Shown piece after piece: positions 25,450 through 34,719 of a DNA stretch of 64,000 bases. Below the pieces are notes generated by a model. The model did no database searches. It saw nothing but the letters and a program-made list of their open reading frames with translations, and was not told the DNA's origin. Position numbers and translations under genes: made by a program. How positions within the stretch are numbered: the first letter of the stretch is position 1; each line of letters opens with the position of its first letter. The stretch is from Scybalousia_A sp963540815 (lineage in GTDB: Bacteria > Bacteroidota > Bacteroidia > Bacteroidales > P3): NCBI GenBank assembly GCA_963540815.1, contig CAUTQY010000001.1, forward strand, positions 1-64,000. The letters run 5' to 3'.

Positions 25450-25967
25450 ATCTATGTTATTTTTTATATATTAAACTAATTTCTAAACTATTTTATACTA
25501 TTAATCTTGTATATGGTTGGTTATAAATACCGTGTAGAGATTATTTTATTGTTTTCTTTTTTCGGAGACTTTGGAGCCTGAAAATAAGTGGAAAGAAAAA
25601 AAGTACTTATTTCATCAAGCGACTCCTTTGTAATACGAATTTGTTTTTACCTATATAATGTATATACTCGGAGGCTATTACAAAGAAAATTTTATTTGTT
25701 TTATAGAGTCTTTGGTATAAATTTGCAACAAGTAAAACCGTTATTGTTATAAAACAAACAACAACGCAAGGATATATATGGCATAAAAATGACAAACTTT
25801 GTTGCATACGTTATTTATTCTTTATTCTAATTTTTGCAAATTTATATATTATTTTTTTTTACTACATTTTTTTTACAAAAAAAATCTTTATTTTGCAATT
25901 TGTTTGCATGTATGGGAAATACAAAATAAAAACAAACACTTTTGCGTTATAGGTAAAATCTTAAATC
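25450..25967. other. Intergenic gap without a supported gene
   Basis: This A+T-rich gap of about 520 nt separates the divergent lipoprotein and batC genes. A 66-codon minus-strand frame (25607-25807) begins with a hydrophobic stretch but has no promoter box or family likeness that I can support. Short inverted words (AAATAAGT ... ACTTATTT near 25582-25612) are the only structure seen. A TTTATTTTG near 25887 is a weak candidate for the batC promoter. Confidence 0.5.
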
Positions 25968-26591
25968 ATGAAAATATATACATATATATTTTTAGTTGTT
26001 ATATGTTTTTTCTTACATTCTTGCGATAAAAAAAAGCAATATGTGCGAGAGGGTAATAGTGCCTACAATAAACAATCCTATAACGAGGCAGAGGAAAAAT
26101 ATACCCAGGCAATATTAAAAGACAGCAATTTTGCTCCTGCCTTATATAATTTGGGTAATACTTACTACAAATCGGCCGATAGCAATTACAAGGCGGCAGC
26201 GGAAATGTATTCCAAACTTATCTATCTTCCGATAGGAAAAAACAAAAAAGATACTTTAAATTACGCAAATACGCTCTACAACAGAGGTAATGCTTTTTTT
26301 TATCTTTCCCGTACAAATACGGAGGATAGCAATTCTATTAACTATTTGCAACAGGCAACAAAGGATTATCAACAATCTTTGTTGTATAACTCCGAGGATA
26401 GTAATGCAAAATACAATCTTGCCCTGTGTTTGTGGCTACTAAAAAATGACAATAGAGACGATAACGAACAAAGAGAAAAACAAATGCAACAAGTCTTGGA
26501 ATCTATGAGGATTAAGGAAAAACAAGTTTTAGAAAGAGCAAGACTAAACAGAGACGATTCTCAAAGTTCAAGCGATGAAAAGGATTGGTAA
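25968..26591 (+). CDS. BatC-like TPR lipoprotein
   Basis: The 207-residue protein has a lipoprotein signal peptide (MKIYTYIFLVVICFFLHSC, Cys19 as the lipid site). Tetratricopeptide repeats follow: GNSAYNKQSYNEAEEKYTQAILKDSNFAPALYNLGNTYYK, then TLYNRGNAFFYLS and ATKDYQQSLLYNSEDSNAKYNLALCLWLL. The C-terminus is charged and polar (REKQMQQVLESMRIKEKQ ... QSSSDEKDW), as in BatC of the Bacteroides aerotolerance operon. It is 3 nt upstream of the BatD-BatE fusion gene, which confirms the assignment by context. BatC is thought to act at the envelope in tolerance of oxygen or stress; the mechanism is unknown. BatA and BatB are not in this window. Confidence 0.85.
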   Translation: MKIYTYIFLVVICFFLHSCDKKKQYVREGNSAYNKQSYNEAEEKYTQAILKDSNFAPALYNLGNTYYKSADSNYKAAAEMYSKLIYLPIGKNKKDTLNYANTLYNRGNAFFYLSRTNTEDSNSINYLQQATKDYQQSLLYNSEDSNAKYNLALCLWLLKNDNRDDNEQREKQMQQVLESMRIKEKQVLERARLNRDDSQSSSDEKDW

Positions 26592-26594
26592 GGA

Positions 26595-29180
26595 ATGCAG
26601 AGTAAGATTATATATTTGTTTTTATTATGTTTTTCCGTTGTGCTGTCTGCTCAACAACTGAAGGTTAGCGGTCCTAAAATAGCCTATGTAGAGGAGGGTT
26701 TTAGAATAGATTACTCAATTAGTAGCAGTGAAAAATTATCTCATTTTGAACAACCTCAAATATCGGGTGCGGAAATAATTTCCGGTCCATACACAAGCAA
26801 GAACTCTTCCAATATAAACGGCAGGGAGTCCTACTCTGCTACATATACAATAGTATTGAAGGCTACACAAACGGGCAAAGTAACGCTTTCACCTGCAAAA
26901 ATAAAGGTAGGTAGCAGAATTATATCTTCTCAAGGTTTGAATATAGAGGTACACAGCGGAGACAATCGTTTATACGGTACTCCAAATTATCAACAAAAAA
27001 ATAACTCTTACCAAACCGATAATTACACAACAAAACAAACCTCCGTTAATAATAATTCCTTATTTATCAGGGCGGTTGCAAACAAATCTTCTTTGGTTAA
27101 AGGAGAAGCAATGCTTGTTTCCTATAAGTTATATATTCCTTTGTCTTCCGATATTCAAACGGAGGAATACTCCATAAACAAGATGCCGAATTTTTCCGGT
27201 TTTGAAATGGCAGAATTAAACATTAAGGATAAATCAAGTTATGTTGTGGAAAACTATAACGGAAGGAGGTACAAGGTAGCAACGTTGAAAGAAATACTAC
27301 TATATCCTTATATAACAGGAACTCTAACCTTGCCGAGTATAAACGTAAATATTTTGTTTGGTATTCCAGGCAAAACGGAAGATTCTTTCTCTACAGGTGA
27401 TGCTTTTATAGATAGTTTTTTTCAAAACTCTTTTCTCTCCACGCGATACGAACATGTTCGCAAAGATTTAAGTAGCAATACATTGCAAATAGAAGTTAAG
27501 GATTTACCACAACCCAAGCCCGAGAATTTTATGGAAGGGGTTGGAGATTTTTCTCTTACCTCAGTTATCTCCTCCAATGAAGTAAGAGCCTTGGATGCTT
27601 TCTATTTGATATACACAATAGAAGGGGGGGGCAATCTGACGCAAATAACCTCTCTGCCCATAAACCTTGGGGATAATTTTCAAGTTTCCGACCCGGAGAT
27701 ATTGGATAATATAACAGAGACGTCACAAGGTATAAAGGGTAATAGGACATTCAGATATTTGGTAATACCTTTGGATACGGGGAATTTTATCATACCCGAA
27801 TTAAGCATGTCTTATTACGACCTTAAAAACAAACAGTATAAATATTTGGAAAGCGAACATTATAATATAAGTGTAAGCAAGGCAGAGGTTAGCACTGAAT
27901 ATGCCAAACAATTGGAAAGACGAGCAAAATACAAAAACATGTCCGTACTGCCGACCAAAACATTTGCAAAAAAAAGATATGCCAAACATATTTTTGACAA
28001 CAAAGGCTTTTACTTTACATTGCTACTAATAATACTGATAACAGTTATTGCTTATTACTCCTACTCAAAATATTTGAAAAATATTTCCGATATTGAAAGA
28101 AATAAGAAAAAAAAGGCTAGTAACATGGCAGACAAAAGTTTGAGAAAAGCAAAAGAATTGTTGAGTAACGAAGATTATGACGAGTTTGAGAAAGAAATAA
28201 CCTCTGTGCTTTGGTCGTACCTGTCAGATAAGTTTCAAATAGAGAAAACCGAATTTACAACAGAAAATATTGCAGAACAACTGATAAAAGAGGGTATAAG
28301 TGAGGAAAATACCAACAGATTGGTAGAAATCTTTAATAGATGTTTATATATGCGATACTCTCAAAACAAGCAATACGATACTTACAATGCCATATATAAC
28401 GACACCGAAAGTGTCATTACCGATATGGAGCAAGGGACCAAACAAAGCAAGCAACACTCAGATAAGGATAAACAAACGGAGGATGGTATAGTTATCAACT
28501 TAGGTAAAAAAGGGTTGCAAATTTTTGTTTTATTTGTGTTGTTATTTGCTTGGCCAGGCGTTTTTGCAAACAATAAAAAGACAGAGACGATATTAACCGA
28601 AGAGGATTTGTGTTTAAGGGCCGAAGTTTATTTTAAAAATAAAGATTATGCCAATTCCATACTCTACTATGAAAAAGCCCTAAAACTCTCTCCCAACAAC
28701 AAAGACATAAAACTGAATATAAACATTGTCCGTGCAAGACTTATGGGGGACTGCTATGTGATGTCGGATATTCTTTTTGTAAGAGTATTCAAATATATTT
28801 CCGGTACAATATCTTTGGTAGGTTGGGCTATACTTACAATAATATTACTCTCTTTTACAGGTATTGCTTTTTGTTTTTACGGATTTTCACACAAAAAGGT
28901 ATTATGGTTTTATTTGTCTTTGTTTGCTTTTATTTTTTTCATACTCGCTTTTTGTTTGGGAATAACAAGACAGCAAATACAAAATAATACGGATTATGCC
29001 ATAATTATGAATGCGGATACGAAGGTCAAGACTTTTAAACATAATGATTCCAAGGATGTATTAACTTTGTATAAAGGGCAAAAAATAAAAATAATCAACG
29101 AAGAAAAACTTTGGCTGAAAGTTAGTACGGAAGACAAAAGAGAAGGGTATATAAACAATAAAGGATATAAGCGTATATAA
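26595..29180 (+). CDS. BatD-BatE fusion protein (aerotolerance-related)
   Basis: The 861-residue protein reads as two Bat proteins in one frame. Residues 1 to about 610 are BatD: signal peptide (MQSKIIYLFLLCFSVVLSAQ), beta-sandwich ectodomain, a helix near 471-491 (FYFTLLLIILITVIAYYSY), and a cytoplasmic part with KAKELLSNEDYDEFEKEITSVLWSYLSDKF. After a short linker a second hydrophobic helix (QIFVLFVLLFAWPGVFA) acts as an internal signal sequence for a BatE part: a TPR unit (AEVYFKNKDYANSILYYEKALKLSPNN), two membrane helices, and an SH3-like end (VLTLYKGQKIKIINEEKLWLKV). batD and batE are usually separate. No stop or frameshift is visible between them. The role in oxygen tolerance is known for the family only in outline. 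Confidence 0.85.
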   Translation: MQSKIIYLFLLCFSVVLSAQQLKVSGPKIAYVEEGFRIDYSISSSEKLSHFEQPQISGAEIISGPYTSKNSSNINGRESYSATYTIVLKATQTGKVTLSPAKIKVGSRIISSQGLNIEVHSGDNRLYGTPNYQQKNNSYQTDNYTTKQTSVNNNSLFIRAVANKSSLVKGEAMLVSYKLYIPLSSDIQTEEYSINKMPNFSGFEMAELNIKDKSSYVVENYNGRRYKVATLKEILLYPYITGTLTLPSINVNILFGIPGKTEDSFSTGDAFIDSFFQNSFLSTRYEHVRKDLSSNTLQIEVKDLPQPKPENFMEGVGDFSLTSVISSNEVRALDAFYLIYTIEGGGNLTQITSLPINLGDNFQVSDPEILDNITETSQGIKGNRTFRYLVIPLDTGNFIIPELSMSYYDLKNKQYKYLESEHYNISVSKAEVSTEYAKQLERRAKYKNMSVLPTKTFAKKRYAKHIFDNKGFYFTLLLIILITVIAYYSYSKYLKNISDIERNKKKKASNMADKSLRKAKELLSNEDYDEFEKEITSVLWSYLSDKFQIEKTEFTTENIAEQLIKEGISEENTNRLVEIFNRCLYMRYSQNKQYDTYNAIYNDTESVITDMEQGTKQSKQHSDKDKQTEDGIVINLGKKGLQIFVLFVLLFAWPGVFANNKKTETILTEEDLCLRAEVYFKNKDYANSILYYEKALKLSPNNKDIKLNINIVRARLMGDCYVMSDILFVRVFKYISGTISLVGWAILTIILLSFTGIAFCFYGFSHKKVLWFYLSLFAFIFFILAFCLGITRQQIQNNTDYAIIMNADTKVKTFKHNDSKDVLTLYKGQKIKIINEEKLWLKVSTEDKREGYINNKGYKRI

Positions 29181-29185
29181 GAGAT

Positions 29186-29632
29186 ATGGGAAAGGAAAGA
29201 ATAGGAGATTGCAACACTTCGGAGGCAAGAATACTTAACATAGAAGGAAATACCTTATCCGTACTCGTAGAGCAAAAGCAAGGTTGCATGTCTTGTGCGG
29301 CGGCTTCCTTGTGTGAAAAAACTTCAAAATACGGCAAAAGCATAGATGTTGTGCAGAACAACGCTAAGGATTTTTATGTCGGAGAAAGAGTTATGCTCAA
29401 TGTTCCTCAAAACAAGATATATAAAGCTCTGATGTTAGCTTTCGGTTACCCATTACTTATAGTAGCCATGTTGTGTTTGATTTCATATTATCTTTTGTCT
29501 GTAAATGATATGTTTATTGTCCTTATCGGCATTACGGGTATTGTTATATATTACTTTGTTTTATACCTCTGCAGACACAAGACATTTTTTAATTTTTCTT
29601 TGTTTGTAACCAAAATTCCCGTAACGGATTAA
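29186..29632 (+). CDS. RseC/MucC-like protein (SoxR-reducing system family)
   Basis: The 148-residue protein has an N-terminal cysteine cluster EQKQGCMSCAAASLCEKTSKYG, then GERVMLNVPQNKIYKALMLAFGYPLL and two transmembrane helices. This matches the RseC_MucC domain. In E. coli the protein modulates sigma-E signalling and takes part in keeping SoxR reduced with the Rnf complex. In Bacteroidetes the gene usually stands just before rnfB. Here no rnf gene follows: it sits 5 nt after the BatD-BatE gene and is followed by a terminator. A shared role with Bat in envelope redox state is possible but inferred from position only. Confidence 0.83.
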   Translation: MGKERIGDCNTSEARILNIEGNTLSVLVEQKQGCMSCAAASLCEKTSKYGKSIDVVQNNAKDFYVGERVMLNVPQNKIYKALMLAFGYPLLIVAMLCLISYYLLSVNDMFIVLIGITGIVIYYFVLYLCRHKTFFNFSLFVTKIPVTD

Positions 29633-29666
29633 TTTTTTTACCCAGTGTGAGTCACTCTTTCCACTC

Positions 29667-29704
29667 AAAAAATCACACAAAATATTTGTATGTGATTTTT
29701 TTTG
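29667..29704 (+). terminator. Intrinsic terminator of the bat-rseC unit
   Basis: Arms AAAAAATCACA (29667-29677) and TGTGATTTTTTT (29691-29702) form a stem of about 11 bp whose distal arm ends in a T run. It lies 35 nt after the RseC-like gene. Confidence 0.7.
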
Positions 29705-29706
29705 TG

Positions 29707-29714
29707 TATCTTTG
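29707..29714 (+). promoter_or_regulatory. -7 promoter box (TATCTTTG) for the T9SS cargo gene
   Basis: TATCTTTG lies 50 nt upstream of the ATG at 29765. A TTTG at 29685-29688 sits 18 nt upstream of it, near the usual -33 spacing, inside the loop of the preceding terminator. Confidence 0.6.
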
Positions 29715-29764
29715 CCATTCATTATGTATTTATAGAATATTAATATTATAAGTGTAAATAAATT

Positions 29765-32700
29765 ATGAAAAACAGGAAATTAATTTTAAGCCTTTTAATG
29801 CTTGCTTTCATATGGATAATGTCGGCAGGTGTTTTATCGGCTAAGAACTCTTTGGACGAAAATCCTTCCTCATCTTCCGAATGGACTATTGCAGGTCCTA
29901 ACAATGTTGCCGGTAGGGTTAGGACGGCTATCTTTGACAGATACAATTACGGAGTTGTTTATGCCGGCACGGTAGCAGGACTTTATGTGAGTGTAGATAA
30001 CGGAAATAGCTGGAGAGAGGTCGCTTTGGGTTCCGGACATGAGAATATTACCTCTTTGGTGCAAGACGAAAACGGAGTTTTGTACGTAGGAACAGGTGAG
30101 GGCTACTATAATATAGGATTTCACAAACAAAACCATTTGGGTTATAGTGACGAACAGACAGGCAGAATAGGTTCGGGCGTATATAAGAGTAATACCGTTG
30201 CAACAAATTGGGCAGAGTCTTTGACGAGTTATGAGACAAAATACAATTGGATTTGCAACTCTAATAATTTCTTTTTCACAAGAATAGAGGGTACGGAAGT
30301 AGAAAACAGATATGACGAAAATCAGAGTTGGGCTTATGTAAATGCTATGGCCTATTCCAACGGCACCGTTTACGTAGCAACAAAAAATGCAGGCCTGTTT
30401 GCTATAAATACTACAAATAACTCTATTAAAAATTTGGAATTGGGATACAGTAATATATATGATGTTGCGGCGAGTTCCAACGGAAAAGTTGCGGTATCTT
30501 ATTTTGATGATGTAAATGCTACCGAAATAGCAATTATAACAAAAGGAGAAGGTGATAATTTTACAAGTAGAATAGTTTTAACTCAAGATACGATGGACTC
30601 TCAGGTAATGGGAAGAGTTAAACTTGCTTTCGGTGATAAAAACGCCAATTATTTATATGCCTATGTTGCAACAAAAGGTTATGTTAACGGAGGTCAATAC
30701 GTACATGGTAATTCTTACGAAACACCTACTTCCGCAACGACGTCTGCTCTTTCCGGTATTGCTTTGGGAATTTGGAGAACCAAAACCACAGACGAGGGAA
30801 ACATTCAATGGCAACGTATAACTCCTTCTTCTTTCAGCAACGGACAACAGCACAATTACGCTATGTCCATACTTGTTAAAGATGAGGATAATCAAGAAAC
30901 GTTATATGTGGGAGCCAATAGTGTTTTAACCGGAAAAGATGTAAACGGTAACGGAATATTTTCATTTACCGGAATGACATCTCCTTACATGGACATGTCA
31001 TTTGTGGGAGTTTCCGGTGGTTTAATGCGAGGTTATGTACCTGCCAATATTCATTGCATAGTACCAATGACCAATCCTCGTTCCGCGGCAGACTCTTCTT
31101 TCCTTTTGTTTGCTACGGATGCCGGTGTTTATACATACCAATACGACACAATACTAAAACGACCTCTTTATACGCCGGGTAAGGGTATGAATAATTTGCA
31201 GACCTATAAGGTTACGGCAGCTGCCGATGGGGCAATAATGGCTGCCGCTCAAAGTAATGCAATGGTTTATATACCAACTCCTTCCGTTTCCGAGCAAAAA
31301 TCCGCAAAGTTTGTCTGGGCAATCAATAGCACCAATTATCCGATTACCTCTTTTTACGAAGAAAAGTCCTCTGCTTCTGCCGGTGCTAACAATACTGCAA
31401 TATCAACAAGCGGTACCAATGTTATTTCTTCTGCCATAAATAAAACCCTTCCCGCTTCCGGTGCAAGAAAGCCGTACATTGTTGCGAGACCTTTTATAAA
31501 TGTTGCGAGAACGTATGGTAACAAAGGAGTTTATGACGAGGTAGAAACGGAAACCGTATGGAATTTTGGTGCTGCCACTACTTCTAACGAGACAGGTATG
31601 TTTATGACGCAGAACATTTACAAGGTTAATGAATATGCTCAGTTCGTTACCCCTATGGCTTATTGGGAAACTTTTAACGGTGCAACCAATTTGATAGACA
31701 GCATAAGTTTTTCTTTGAGAGAGGGAATGGTGATTATGAGAGGAGAGAAGAAAATATCTTTGGAAAGAGGTATGGAAATCAAAAATGGCGATAAAGTGGT
31801 TGTTTCCGATAACAATTTTTTGGGATATCCTTTCATATTAGAGTTTGATGATACATATAAATTGGATGCCATAGACGAAAACGATGTATTATTCTATTTT
31901 GATACGACTGCTGCCCCTACAAATGCTTACAAATTTGCCGTTTCTCCGAAAGTACAAACAAGATTTGTTTTGGCAACACCGCAAGGGGTATTCCTAACGG
32001 CACAATCTATGGACTTTACTCGCAGGTACGATTATGTAAATTATACGGAAATTCAGGACACAAACAGATTTTTGTTGTGGAAAAGAATATACACTCCTCT
32101 TGGCAATATATCCGTCAATAATCAAAACTTCCCAATAACTCCTTTCAACGAATCGGTAAGAACATTGGCTATTTCCGCTAACGGAGGAAGTGTATTTTTA
32201 GCCCTGGACGTTTATGACAGCGGTTCAGGCACTGCGGATGCTTCTTCTTATTCCGTATACAAAGAAACTCAACTTATAAGAATAGACAGTATTAATAATA
32301 CTTCTTTGTACTATGTTAGAGACAGATTTGCAGGGGATGTCAGAGATACTACACGTTTTCATAAAACCGTTATAAGTACGTTTAACAGAAGAATTTCCAC
32401 CATTGCAACCGACCCTAACGATATTAACAAAGTTGTTATTACCTTTGAAGGGTATGTAAACGGAGACAATGTGGTATATTCTACCAATGCAATGTCGGAT
32501 GCTCCGACTTTCACCGCTTTGGCTAATCCTCCTCAGCAAGATGCAAACAGAGCACCGGTTTATTCGGCTTTGATAGAAAAATTTGATAACAATCTATACG
32601 TGGGTACCGAAGATGGTATATATAAGATGGCAAACTATACCTCCGGCGGTCAATGGGAAAAAGACGGAAATATAAACGTTCCTGTTTATCACATTTGGCA

Positions 32701-33160
32701 GCAAACTCAAAATCTTCCTCAGATTAGTTTTACCGAAGTAGCCGCAGGTGTAAGTGAAAATGTTACATATTCGGCAACACAAAACGCCGGTATTATGTAT
32801 GCCGCTACATACGGAAGAGGAGTTTTGATAAATGAAAGACACAAACAAGAGAATCCTGCGCCTCAATCATACGTAGGACTTTCAAAAATAGATAACTCTT
32901 CATTCGTATCTACCCTTCATGTATATCCGAACCCTGTGTCAAATCAGGCTACCATATCTTATAGTTTAAATAACACCTCGTCTGTTATGTTCAAGATGTA
33001 TGATATGAACGGAAGGCTTATTTCTACTTTTGACAGTGGCAGACAGTCAAAGGGTGCTTATACTCAGTTGGTAGATGTTAGCAATATGACCAAAGGTGTT
33101 TATGTTATACAAATGATAGCAGGTGACGCTACAAGCGTGGCAAAACTTATTGTAGAGTAA
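29765..33160 (+). CDS. Large secreted protein with beta-propeller-like repeats and T9SS C-terminal sorting domain
   Basis: The 1131-residue protein has a signal peptide (MKNRKLILSLLMLAFIWIMS, cleavage near VLSAK). The N-terminal part looks like sortilin/VPS10 or photosystem-stability-factor blades: WTIAGPNNVAGRVRTAIFD, GVVYAGTVAGLYVSVDNGNSW, SLVQDENGVLYVGTGEGYY, and later NLYVGTEDGIYKM. The last about 75 residues form a type A sorting domain: LHVYPNPVSNQATISYSL, MYDMNGRLI, MTKGVYVIQMIA and final KLIVE. This domain directs proteins through the type IX secretion system to the surface, where it is cut off and often replaced by A-LPS. No T9SS machinery genes are in the window. Enzymatic function, if any, is not evident. 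It stands alone between two terminators. Confidence 0.88.
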   Translation: MKNRKLILSLLMLAFIWIMSAGVLSAKNSLDENPSSSSEWTIAGPNNVAGRVRTAIFDRYNYGVVYAGTVAGLYVSVDNGNSWREVALGSGHENITSLVQDENGVLYVGTGEGYYNIGFHKQNHLGYSDEQTGRIGSGVYKSNTVATNWAESLTSYETKYNWICNSNNFFFTRIEGTEVENRYDENQSWAYVNAMAYSNGTVYVATKNAGLFAINTTNNSIKNLELGYSNIYDVAASSNGKVAVSYFDDVNATEIAIITKGEGDNFTSRIVLTQDTMDSQVMGRVKLAFGDKNANYLYAYVATKGYVNGGQYVHGNSYETPTSATTSALSGIALGIWRTKTTDEGNIQWQRITPSSFSNGQQHNYAMSILVKDEDNQETLYVGANSVLTGKDVNGNGIFSFTGMTSPYMDMSFVGVSGGLMRGYVPANIHCIVPMTNPRSAADSSFLLFATDAGVYTYQYDTILKRPLYTPGKGMNNLQTYKVTAAADGAIMAAAQSNAMVYIPTPSVSEQKSAKFVWAINSTNYPITSFYEEKSSASAGANNTAISTSGTNVISSAINKTLPASGARKPYIVARPFINVARTYGNKGVYDEVETETVWNFGAATTSNETGMFMTQNIYKVNEYAQFVTPMAYWETFNGATNLIDSISFSLREGMVIMRGEKKISLERGMEIKNGDKVVVSDNNFLGYPFILEFDDTYKLDAIDENDVLFYFDTTAAPTNAYKFAVSPKVQTRFVLATPQGVFLTAQSMDFTRRYDYVNYTEIQDTNRFLLWKRIYTPLGNISVNNQNFPITPFNESVRTLAISANGGSVFLALDVYDSGSGTADASSYSVYKETQLIRIDSINNTSLYYVRDRFAGDVRDTTRFHKTVISTFNRRISTIATDPNDINKVVITFEGYVNGDNVVYSTNAMSDAPTFTALANPPQQDANRAPVYSALIEKFDNNLYVGTEDGIYKMANYTSGGQWEKDGNINVPVYHIWQQTQNLPQISFTEVAAGVSENVTYSATQNAGIMYAATYGRGVLINERHKQENPAPQSYVGLSKIDNSSFVSTLHVYPNPVSNQATISYSLNNTSSVMFKMYDMNGRLISTFDSGRQSKGAYTQLVDVSNMTKGVYVIQMIAGDATSVAKLIVE

Positions 33161-33191
33161 ATTTGTTTTGTTTTCATAATTATATTTTTTG

Positions 33192-33228
33192 GCAACATCT
33201 CTGTGAAATAGGAGATGTTGCTTTTTTT
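33192..33228 (+). terminator. Intrinsic terminator of the T9SS cargo gene
   Basis: GCAACATCTC (33192-33201) and GAGATGTTGC (33212-33221) form a perfect 10-bp stem with a 10-nt loop, followed by seven T. Confidence 0.85.
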
Positions 33229-33293
33229 GAAAAAAAACATAAATTGAAAGGATAATCAACGCTAAACTTTTTATATATAACATAAAAAAATTG

Positions 33294-33301
33294 TATTTTT
33301 G
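33294..33301 (+). promoter_or_regulatory. -7 promoter box (TATTTTTG) for the inositol phosphate synthase gene
   Basis: TATTTTTG matches TAnnTTTG, 92 nt upstream of the ATG at 33394. The long leader contains no structure that I can name. Confidence 0.45.
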
Positions 33302-33393
33302 CATTTTCTTGCAAATAGGGTATGATTTTTGCTGCAACCTTGTCGCAATTCAAAAAGAAATATGTTTTAATTTAATAAAATATGGTATAATAA

Positions 33394-34545
33394 ATGGAAA
33401 AGATAAAAATAGCAATAGCTGGTATAGGTAATTGTGCTTCTTCTCTTATTCAGGGATTAGAGTATTATTCTAATAAAGAAAATAATAGCAACGCCCCCGA
33501 GGGAATGATGGCTAAAAGTATTGGCGGATACACTGCACAGGATATTGAAGTGGTAGCAGCTTTTGATATAGACAAAAGAAAGGTTGGAAAAACCTTGGAC
33601 GAAGCCATTTATGCAAAGCCTAATTGTACGATAAACATAGTAGAGCCCGACAAATTTCCCAAAAGTAATGTTGTGGTTATGAAAGCGCCTGTTTTGGACG
33701 GTGTTTCTGCTCATATGCTTGATTATGAAAAATATCCGGAGGATACGACTTTTGTTGTTGATAACAAAACTCCCGAGGTTGATATAGTTAAGGTACTCAA
33801 AGAAACAAAGGCTGATATACTTATAGACTATATGCCTGTGGGTTCGGAAGAGGCTGTTAAGTTCTATGCACGGTGTGCTATAGATGCAAATGTTGCTTTT
33901 TGTAATTGTATCCCCGTATTCATAGCCTCCGACCCTGAGTGGGAGCAGAAATTTATTGATGCAGGTTTGCCCATTATAGGAGATGATATGAAATCTCAAT
34001 TTGGTGCTTCCATTCTTTCTCAGATGTTGCAAGAATTGGCTTTTGCTCGCGGTCATAAAGTTAAATGTCATATTCAAGAAAATGTTGGTGGCAACACCGA
34101 TTTTATGAATATGTTGAATCAAAATCGTTTGAAGTCCAAAAAGATATCTAAGGAAAATGTTATTCGTTGTCAAAACGATATAAGGCATATTCCTATAGGA
34201 GATTCTTTCTTGTTTGCGGGACCAAGCAATTATATGTCCTACTATAAGGATAACAAAATAGCAAATTTCCATTTGGAGTTGGAAGGATTTGGAGGCTCGC
34301 CCGTAACTTTCGATGCAAGACTTTCCGTTATAGATTCACCAAATTCTGCCGGTGTTGTTATAGACGCTATAAGATACCTAAAAGTTGCCAGAGAGTTGGG
34401 AATATGCGGTTCTTTGCGTGGAGCAAGTGCTTTCACTCAGAAAACTCCTCCTCAACCAATGACTTTTGAGGATGCTGAGTTTGAATGCAGAGAGCTTTCT
34501 GCAAGACGACTTACGGATATGACGCGAAAACAAGTTAAAAAGTAA
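33394..34545 (+). CDS. ino1: Inositol-3-phosphate synthase (MIPS)
   Basis: The 383-residue protein converts glucose 6-phosphate to myo-inositol 3-phosphate with NAD. The Rossmann start IKIAIAGIGNCASSLIQGLEYY is followed by IGGYTAQDIEVVAAFDIDKRKVG, NCIPVFIASDPEW, GDDMKSQFGASILSQMLQELA and VKCHIQENVGGNTDFMNML (catalytic lysine region). FEGFGGSPV-like sequence appears late as LEGFGGSPVTFDARL. The length fits the short bacterial-archaeal branch. In Bacteroidetes this enzyme starts the synthesis of inositol phospholipids and sphingolipids. The phosphatase and phosphatidyl-inositol-phosphate synthase partners are not adjacent: the gene is monocistronic with its own promoter and terminator. Confidence 0.93.
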   Translation: MEKIKIAIAGIGNCASSLIQGLEYYSNKENNSNAPEGMMAKSIGGYTAQDIEVVAAFDIDKRKVGKTLDEAIYAKPNCTINIVEPDKFPKSNVVVMKAPVLDGVSAHMLDYEKYPEDTTFVVDNKTPEVDIVKVLKETKADILIDYMPVGSEEAVKFYARCAIDANVAFCNCIPVFIASDPEWEQKFIDAGLPIIGDDMKSQFGASILSQMLQELAFARGHKVKCHIQENVGGNTDFMNMLNQNRLKSKKISKENVIRCQNDIRHIPIGDSFLFAGPSNYMSYYKDNKIANFHLELEGFGGSPVTFDARLSVIDSPNSAGVVIDAIRYLKVARELGICGSLRGASAFTQKTPPQPMTFEDAEFECRELSARRLTDMTRKQVKK

Positions 34546-34563
34546 AAGATATTTTTATAGAAA

Positions 34564-34596
34564 GTCCAAAACTTTATGTAAGTTTTGGGCTTTTTT
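34564..34596 (+). terminator. Intrinsic terminator of ino1
   Basis: GTCCAAAACT (34564-34573) pairs with AGTTTTGGGC (34581-34590), ten pairs including one G-U, and is followed by six T. Confidence 0.8.
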
Positions 34597-34719
34597 ATGT
34601 CTACCTATATTATTAACATCTCTATAAAAATATAATAATAGCATGTAACATCAAAATTTTGCTACATTCTTTGCTAGTCTTTTCACAAGATATATCCGAC
34701 CTCCCGTAAGCGTAGCAAT

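Noticed and set aside
25607..25807. Minus-strand 66-codon frame with a hydrophobic start in the 520-nt gap
   Set aside because: No promoter box, no family likeness and A+T-rich composition; such frames are expected by chance. It could still be a small membrane peptide, but I cannot support it.
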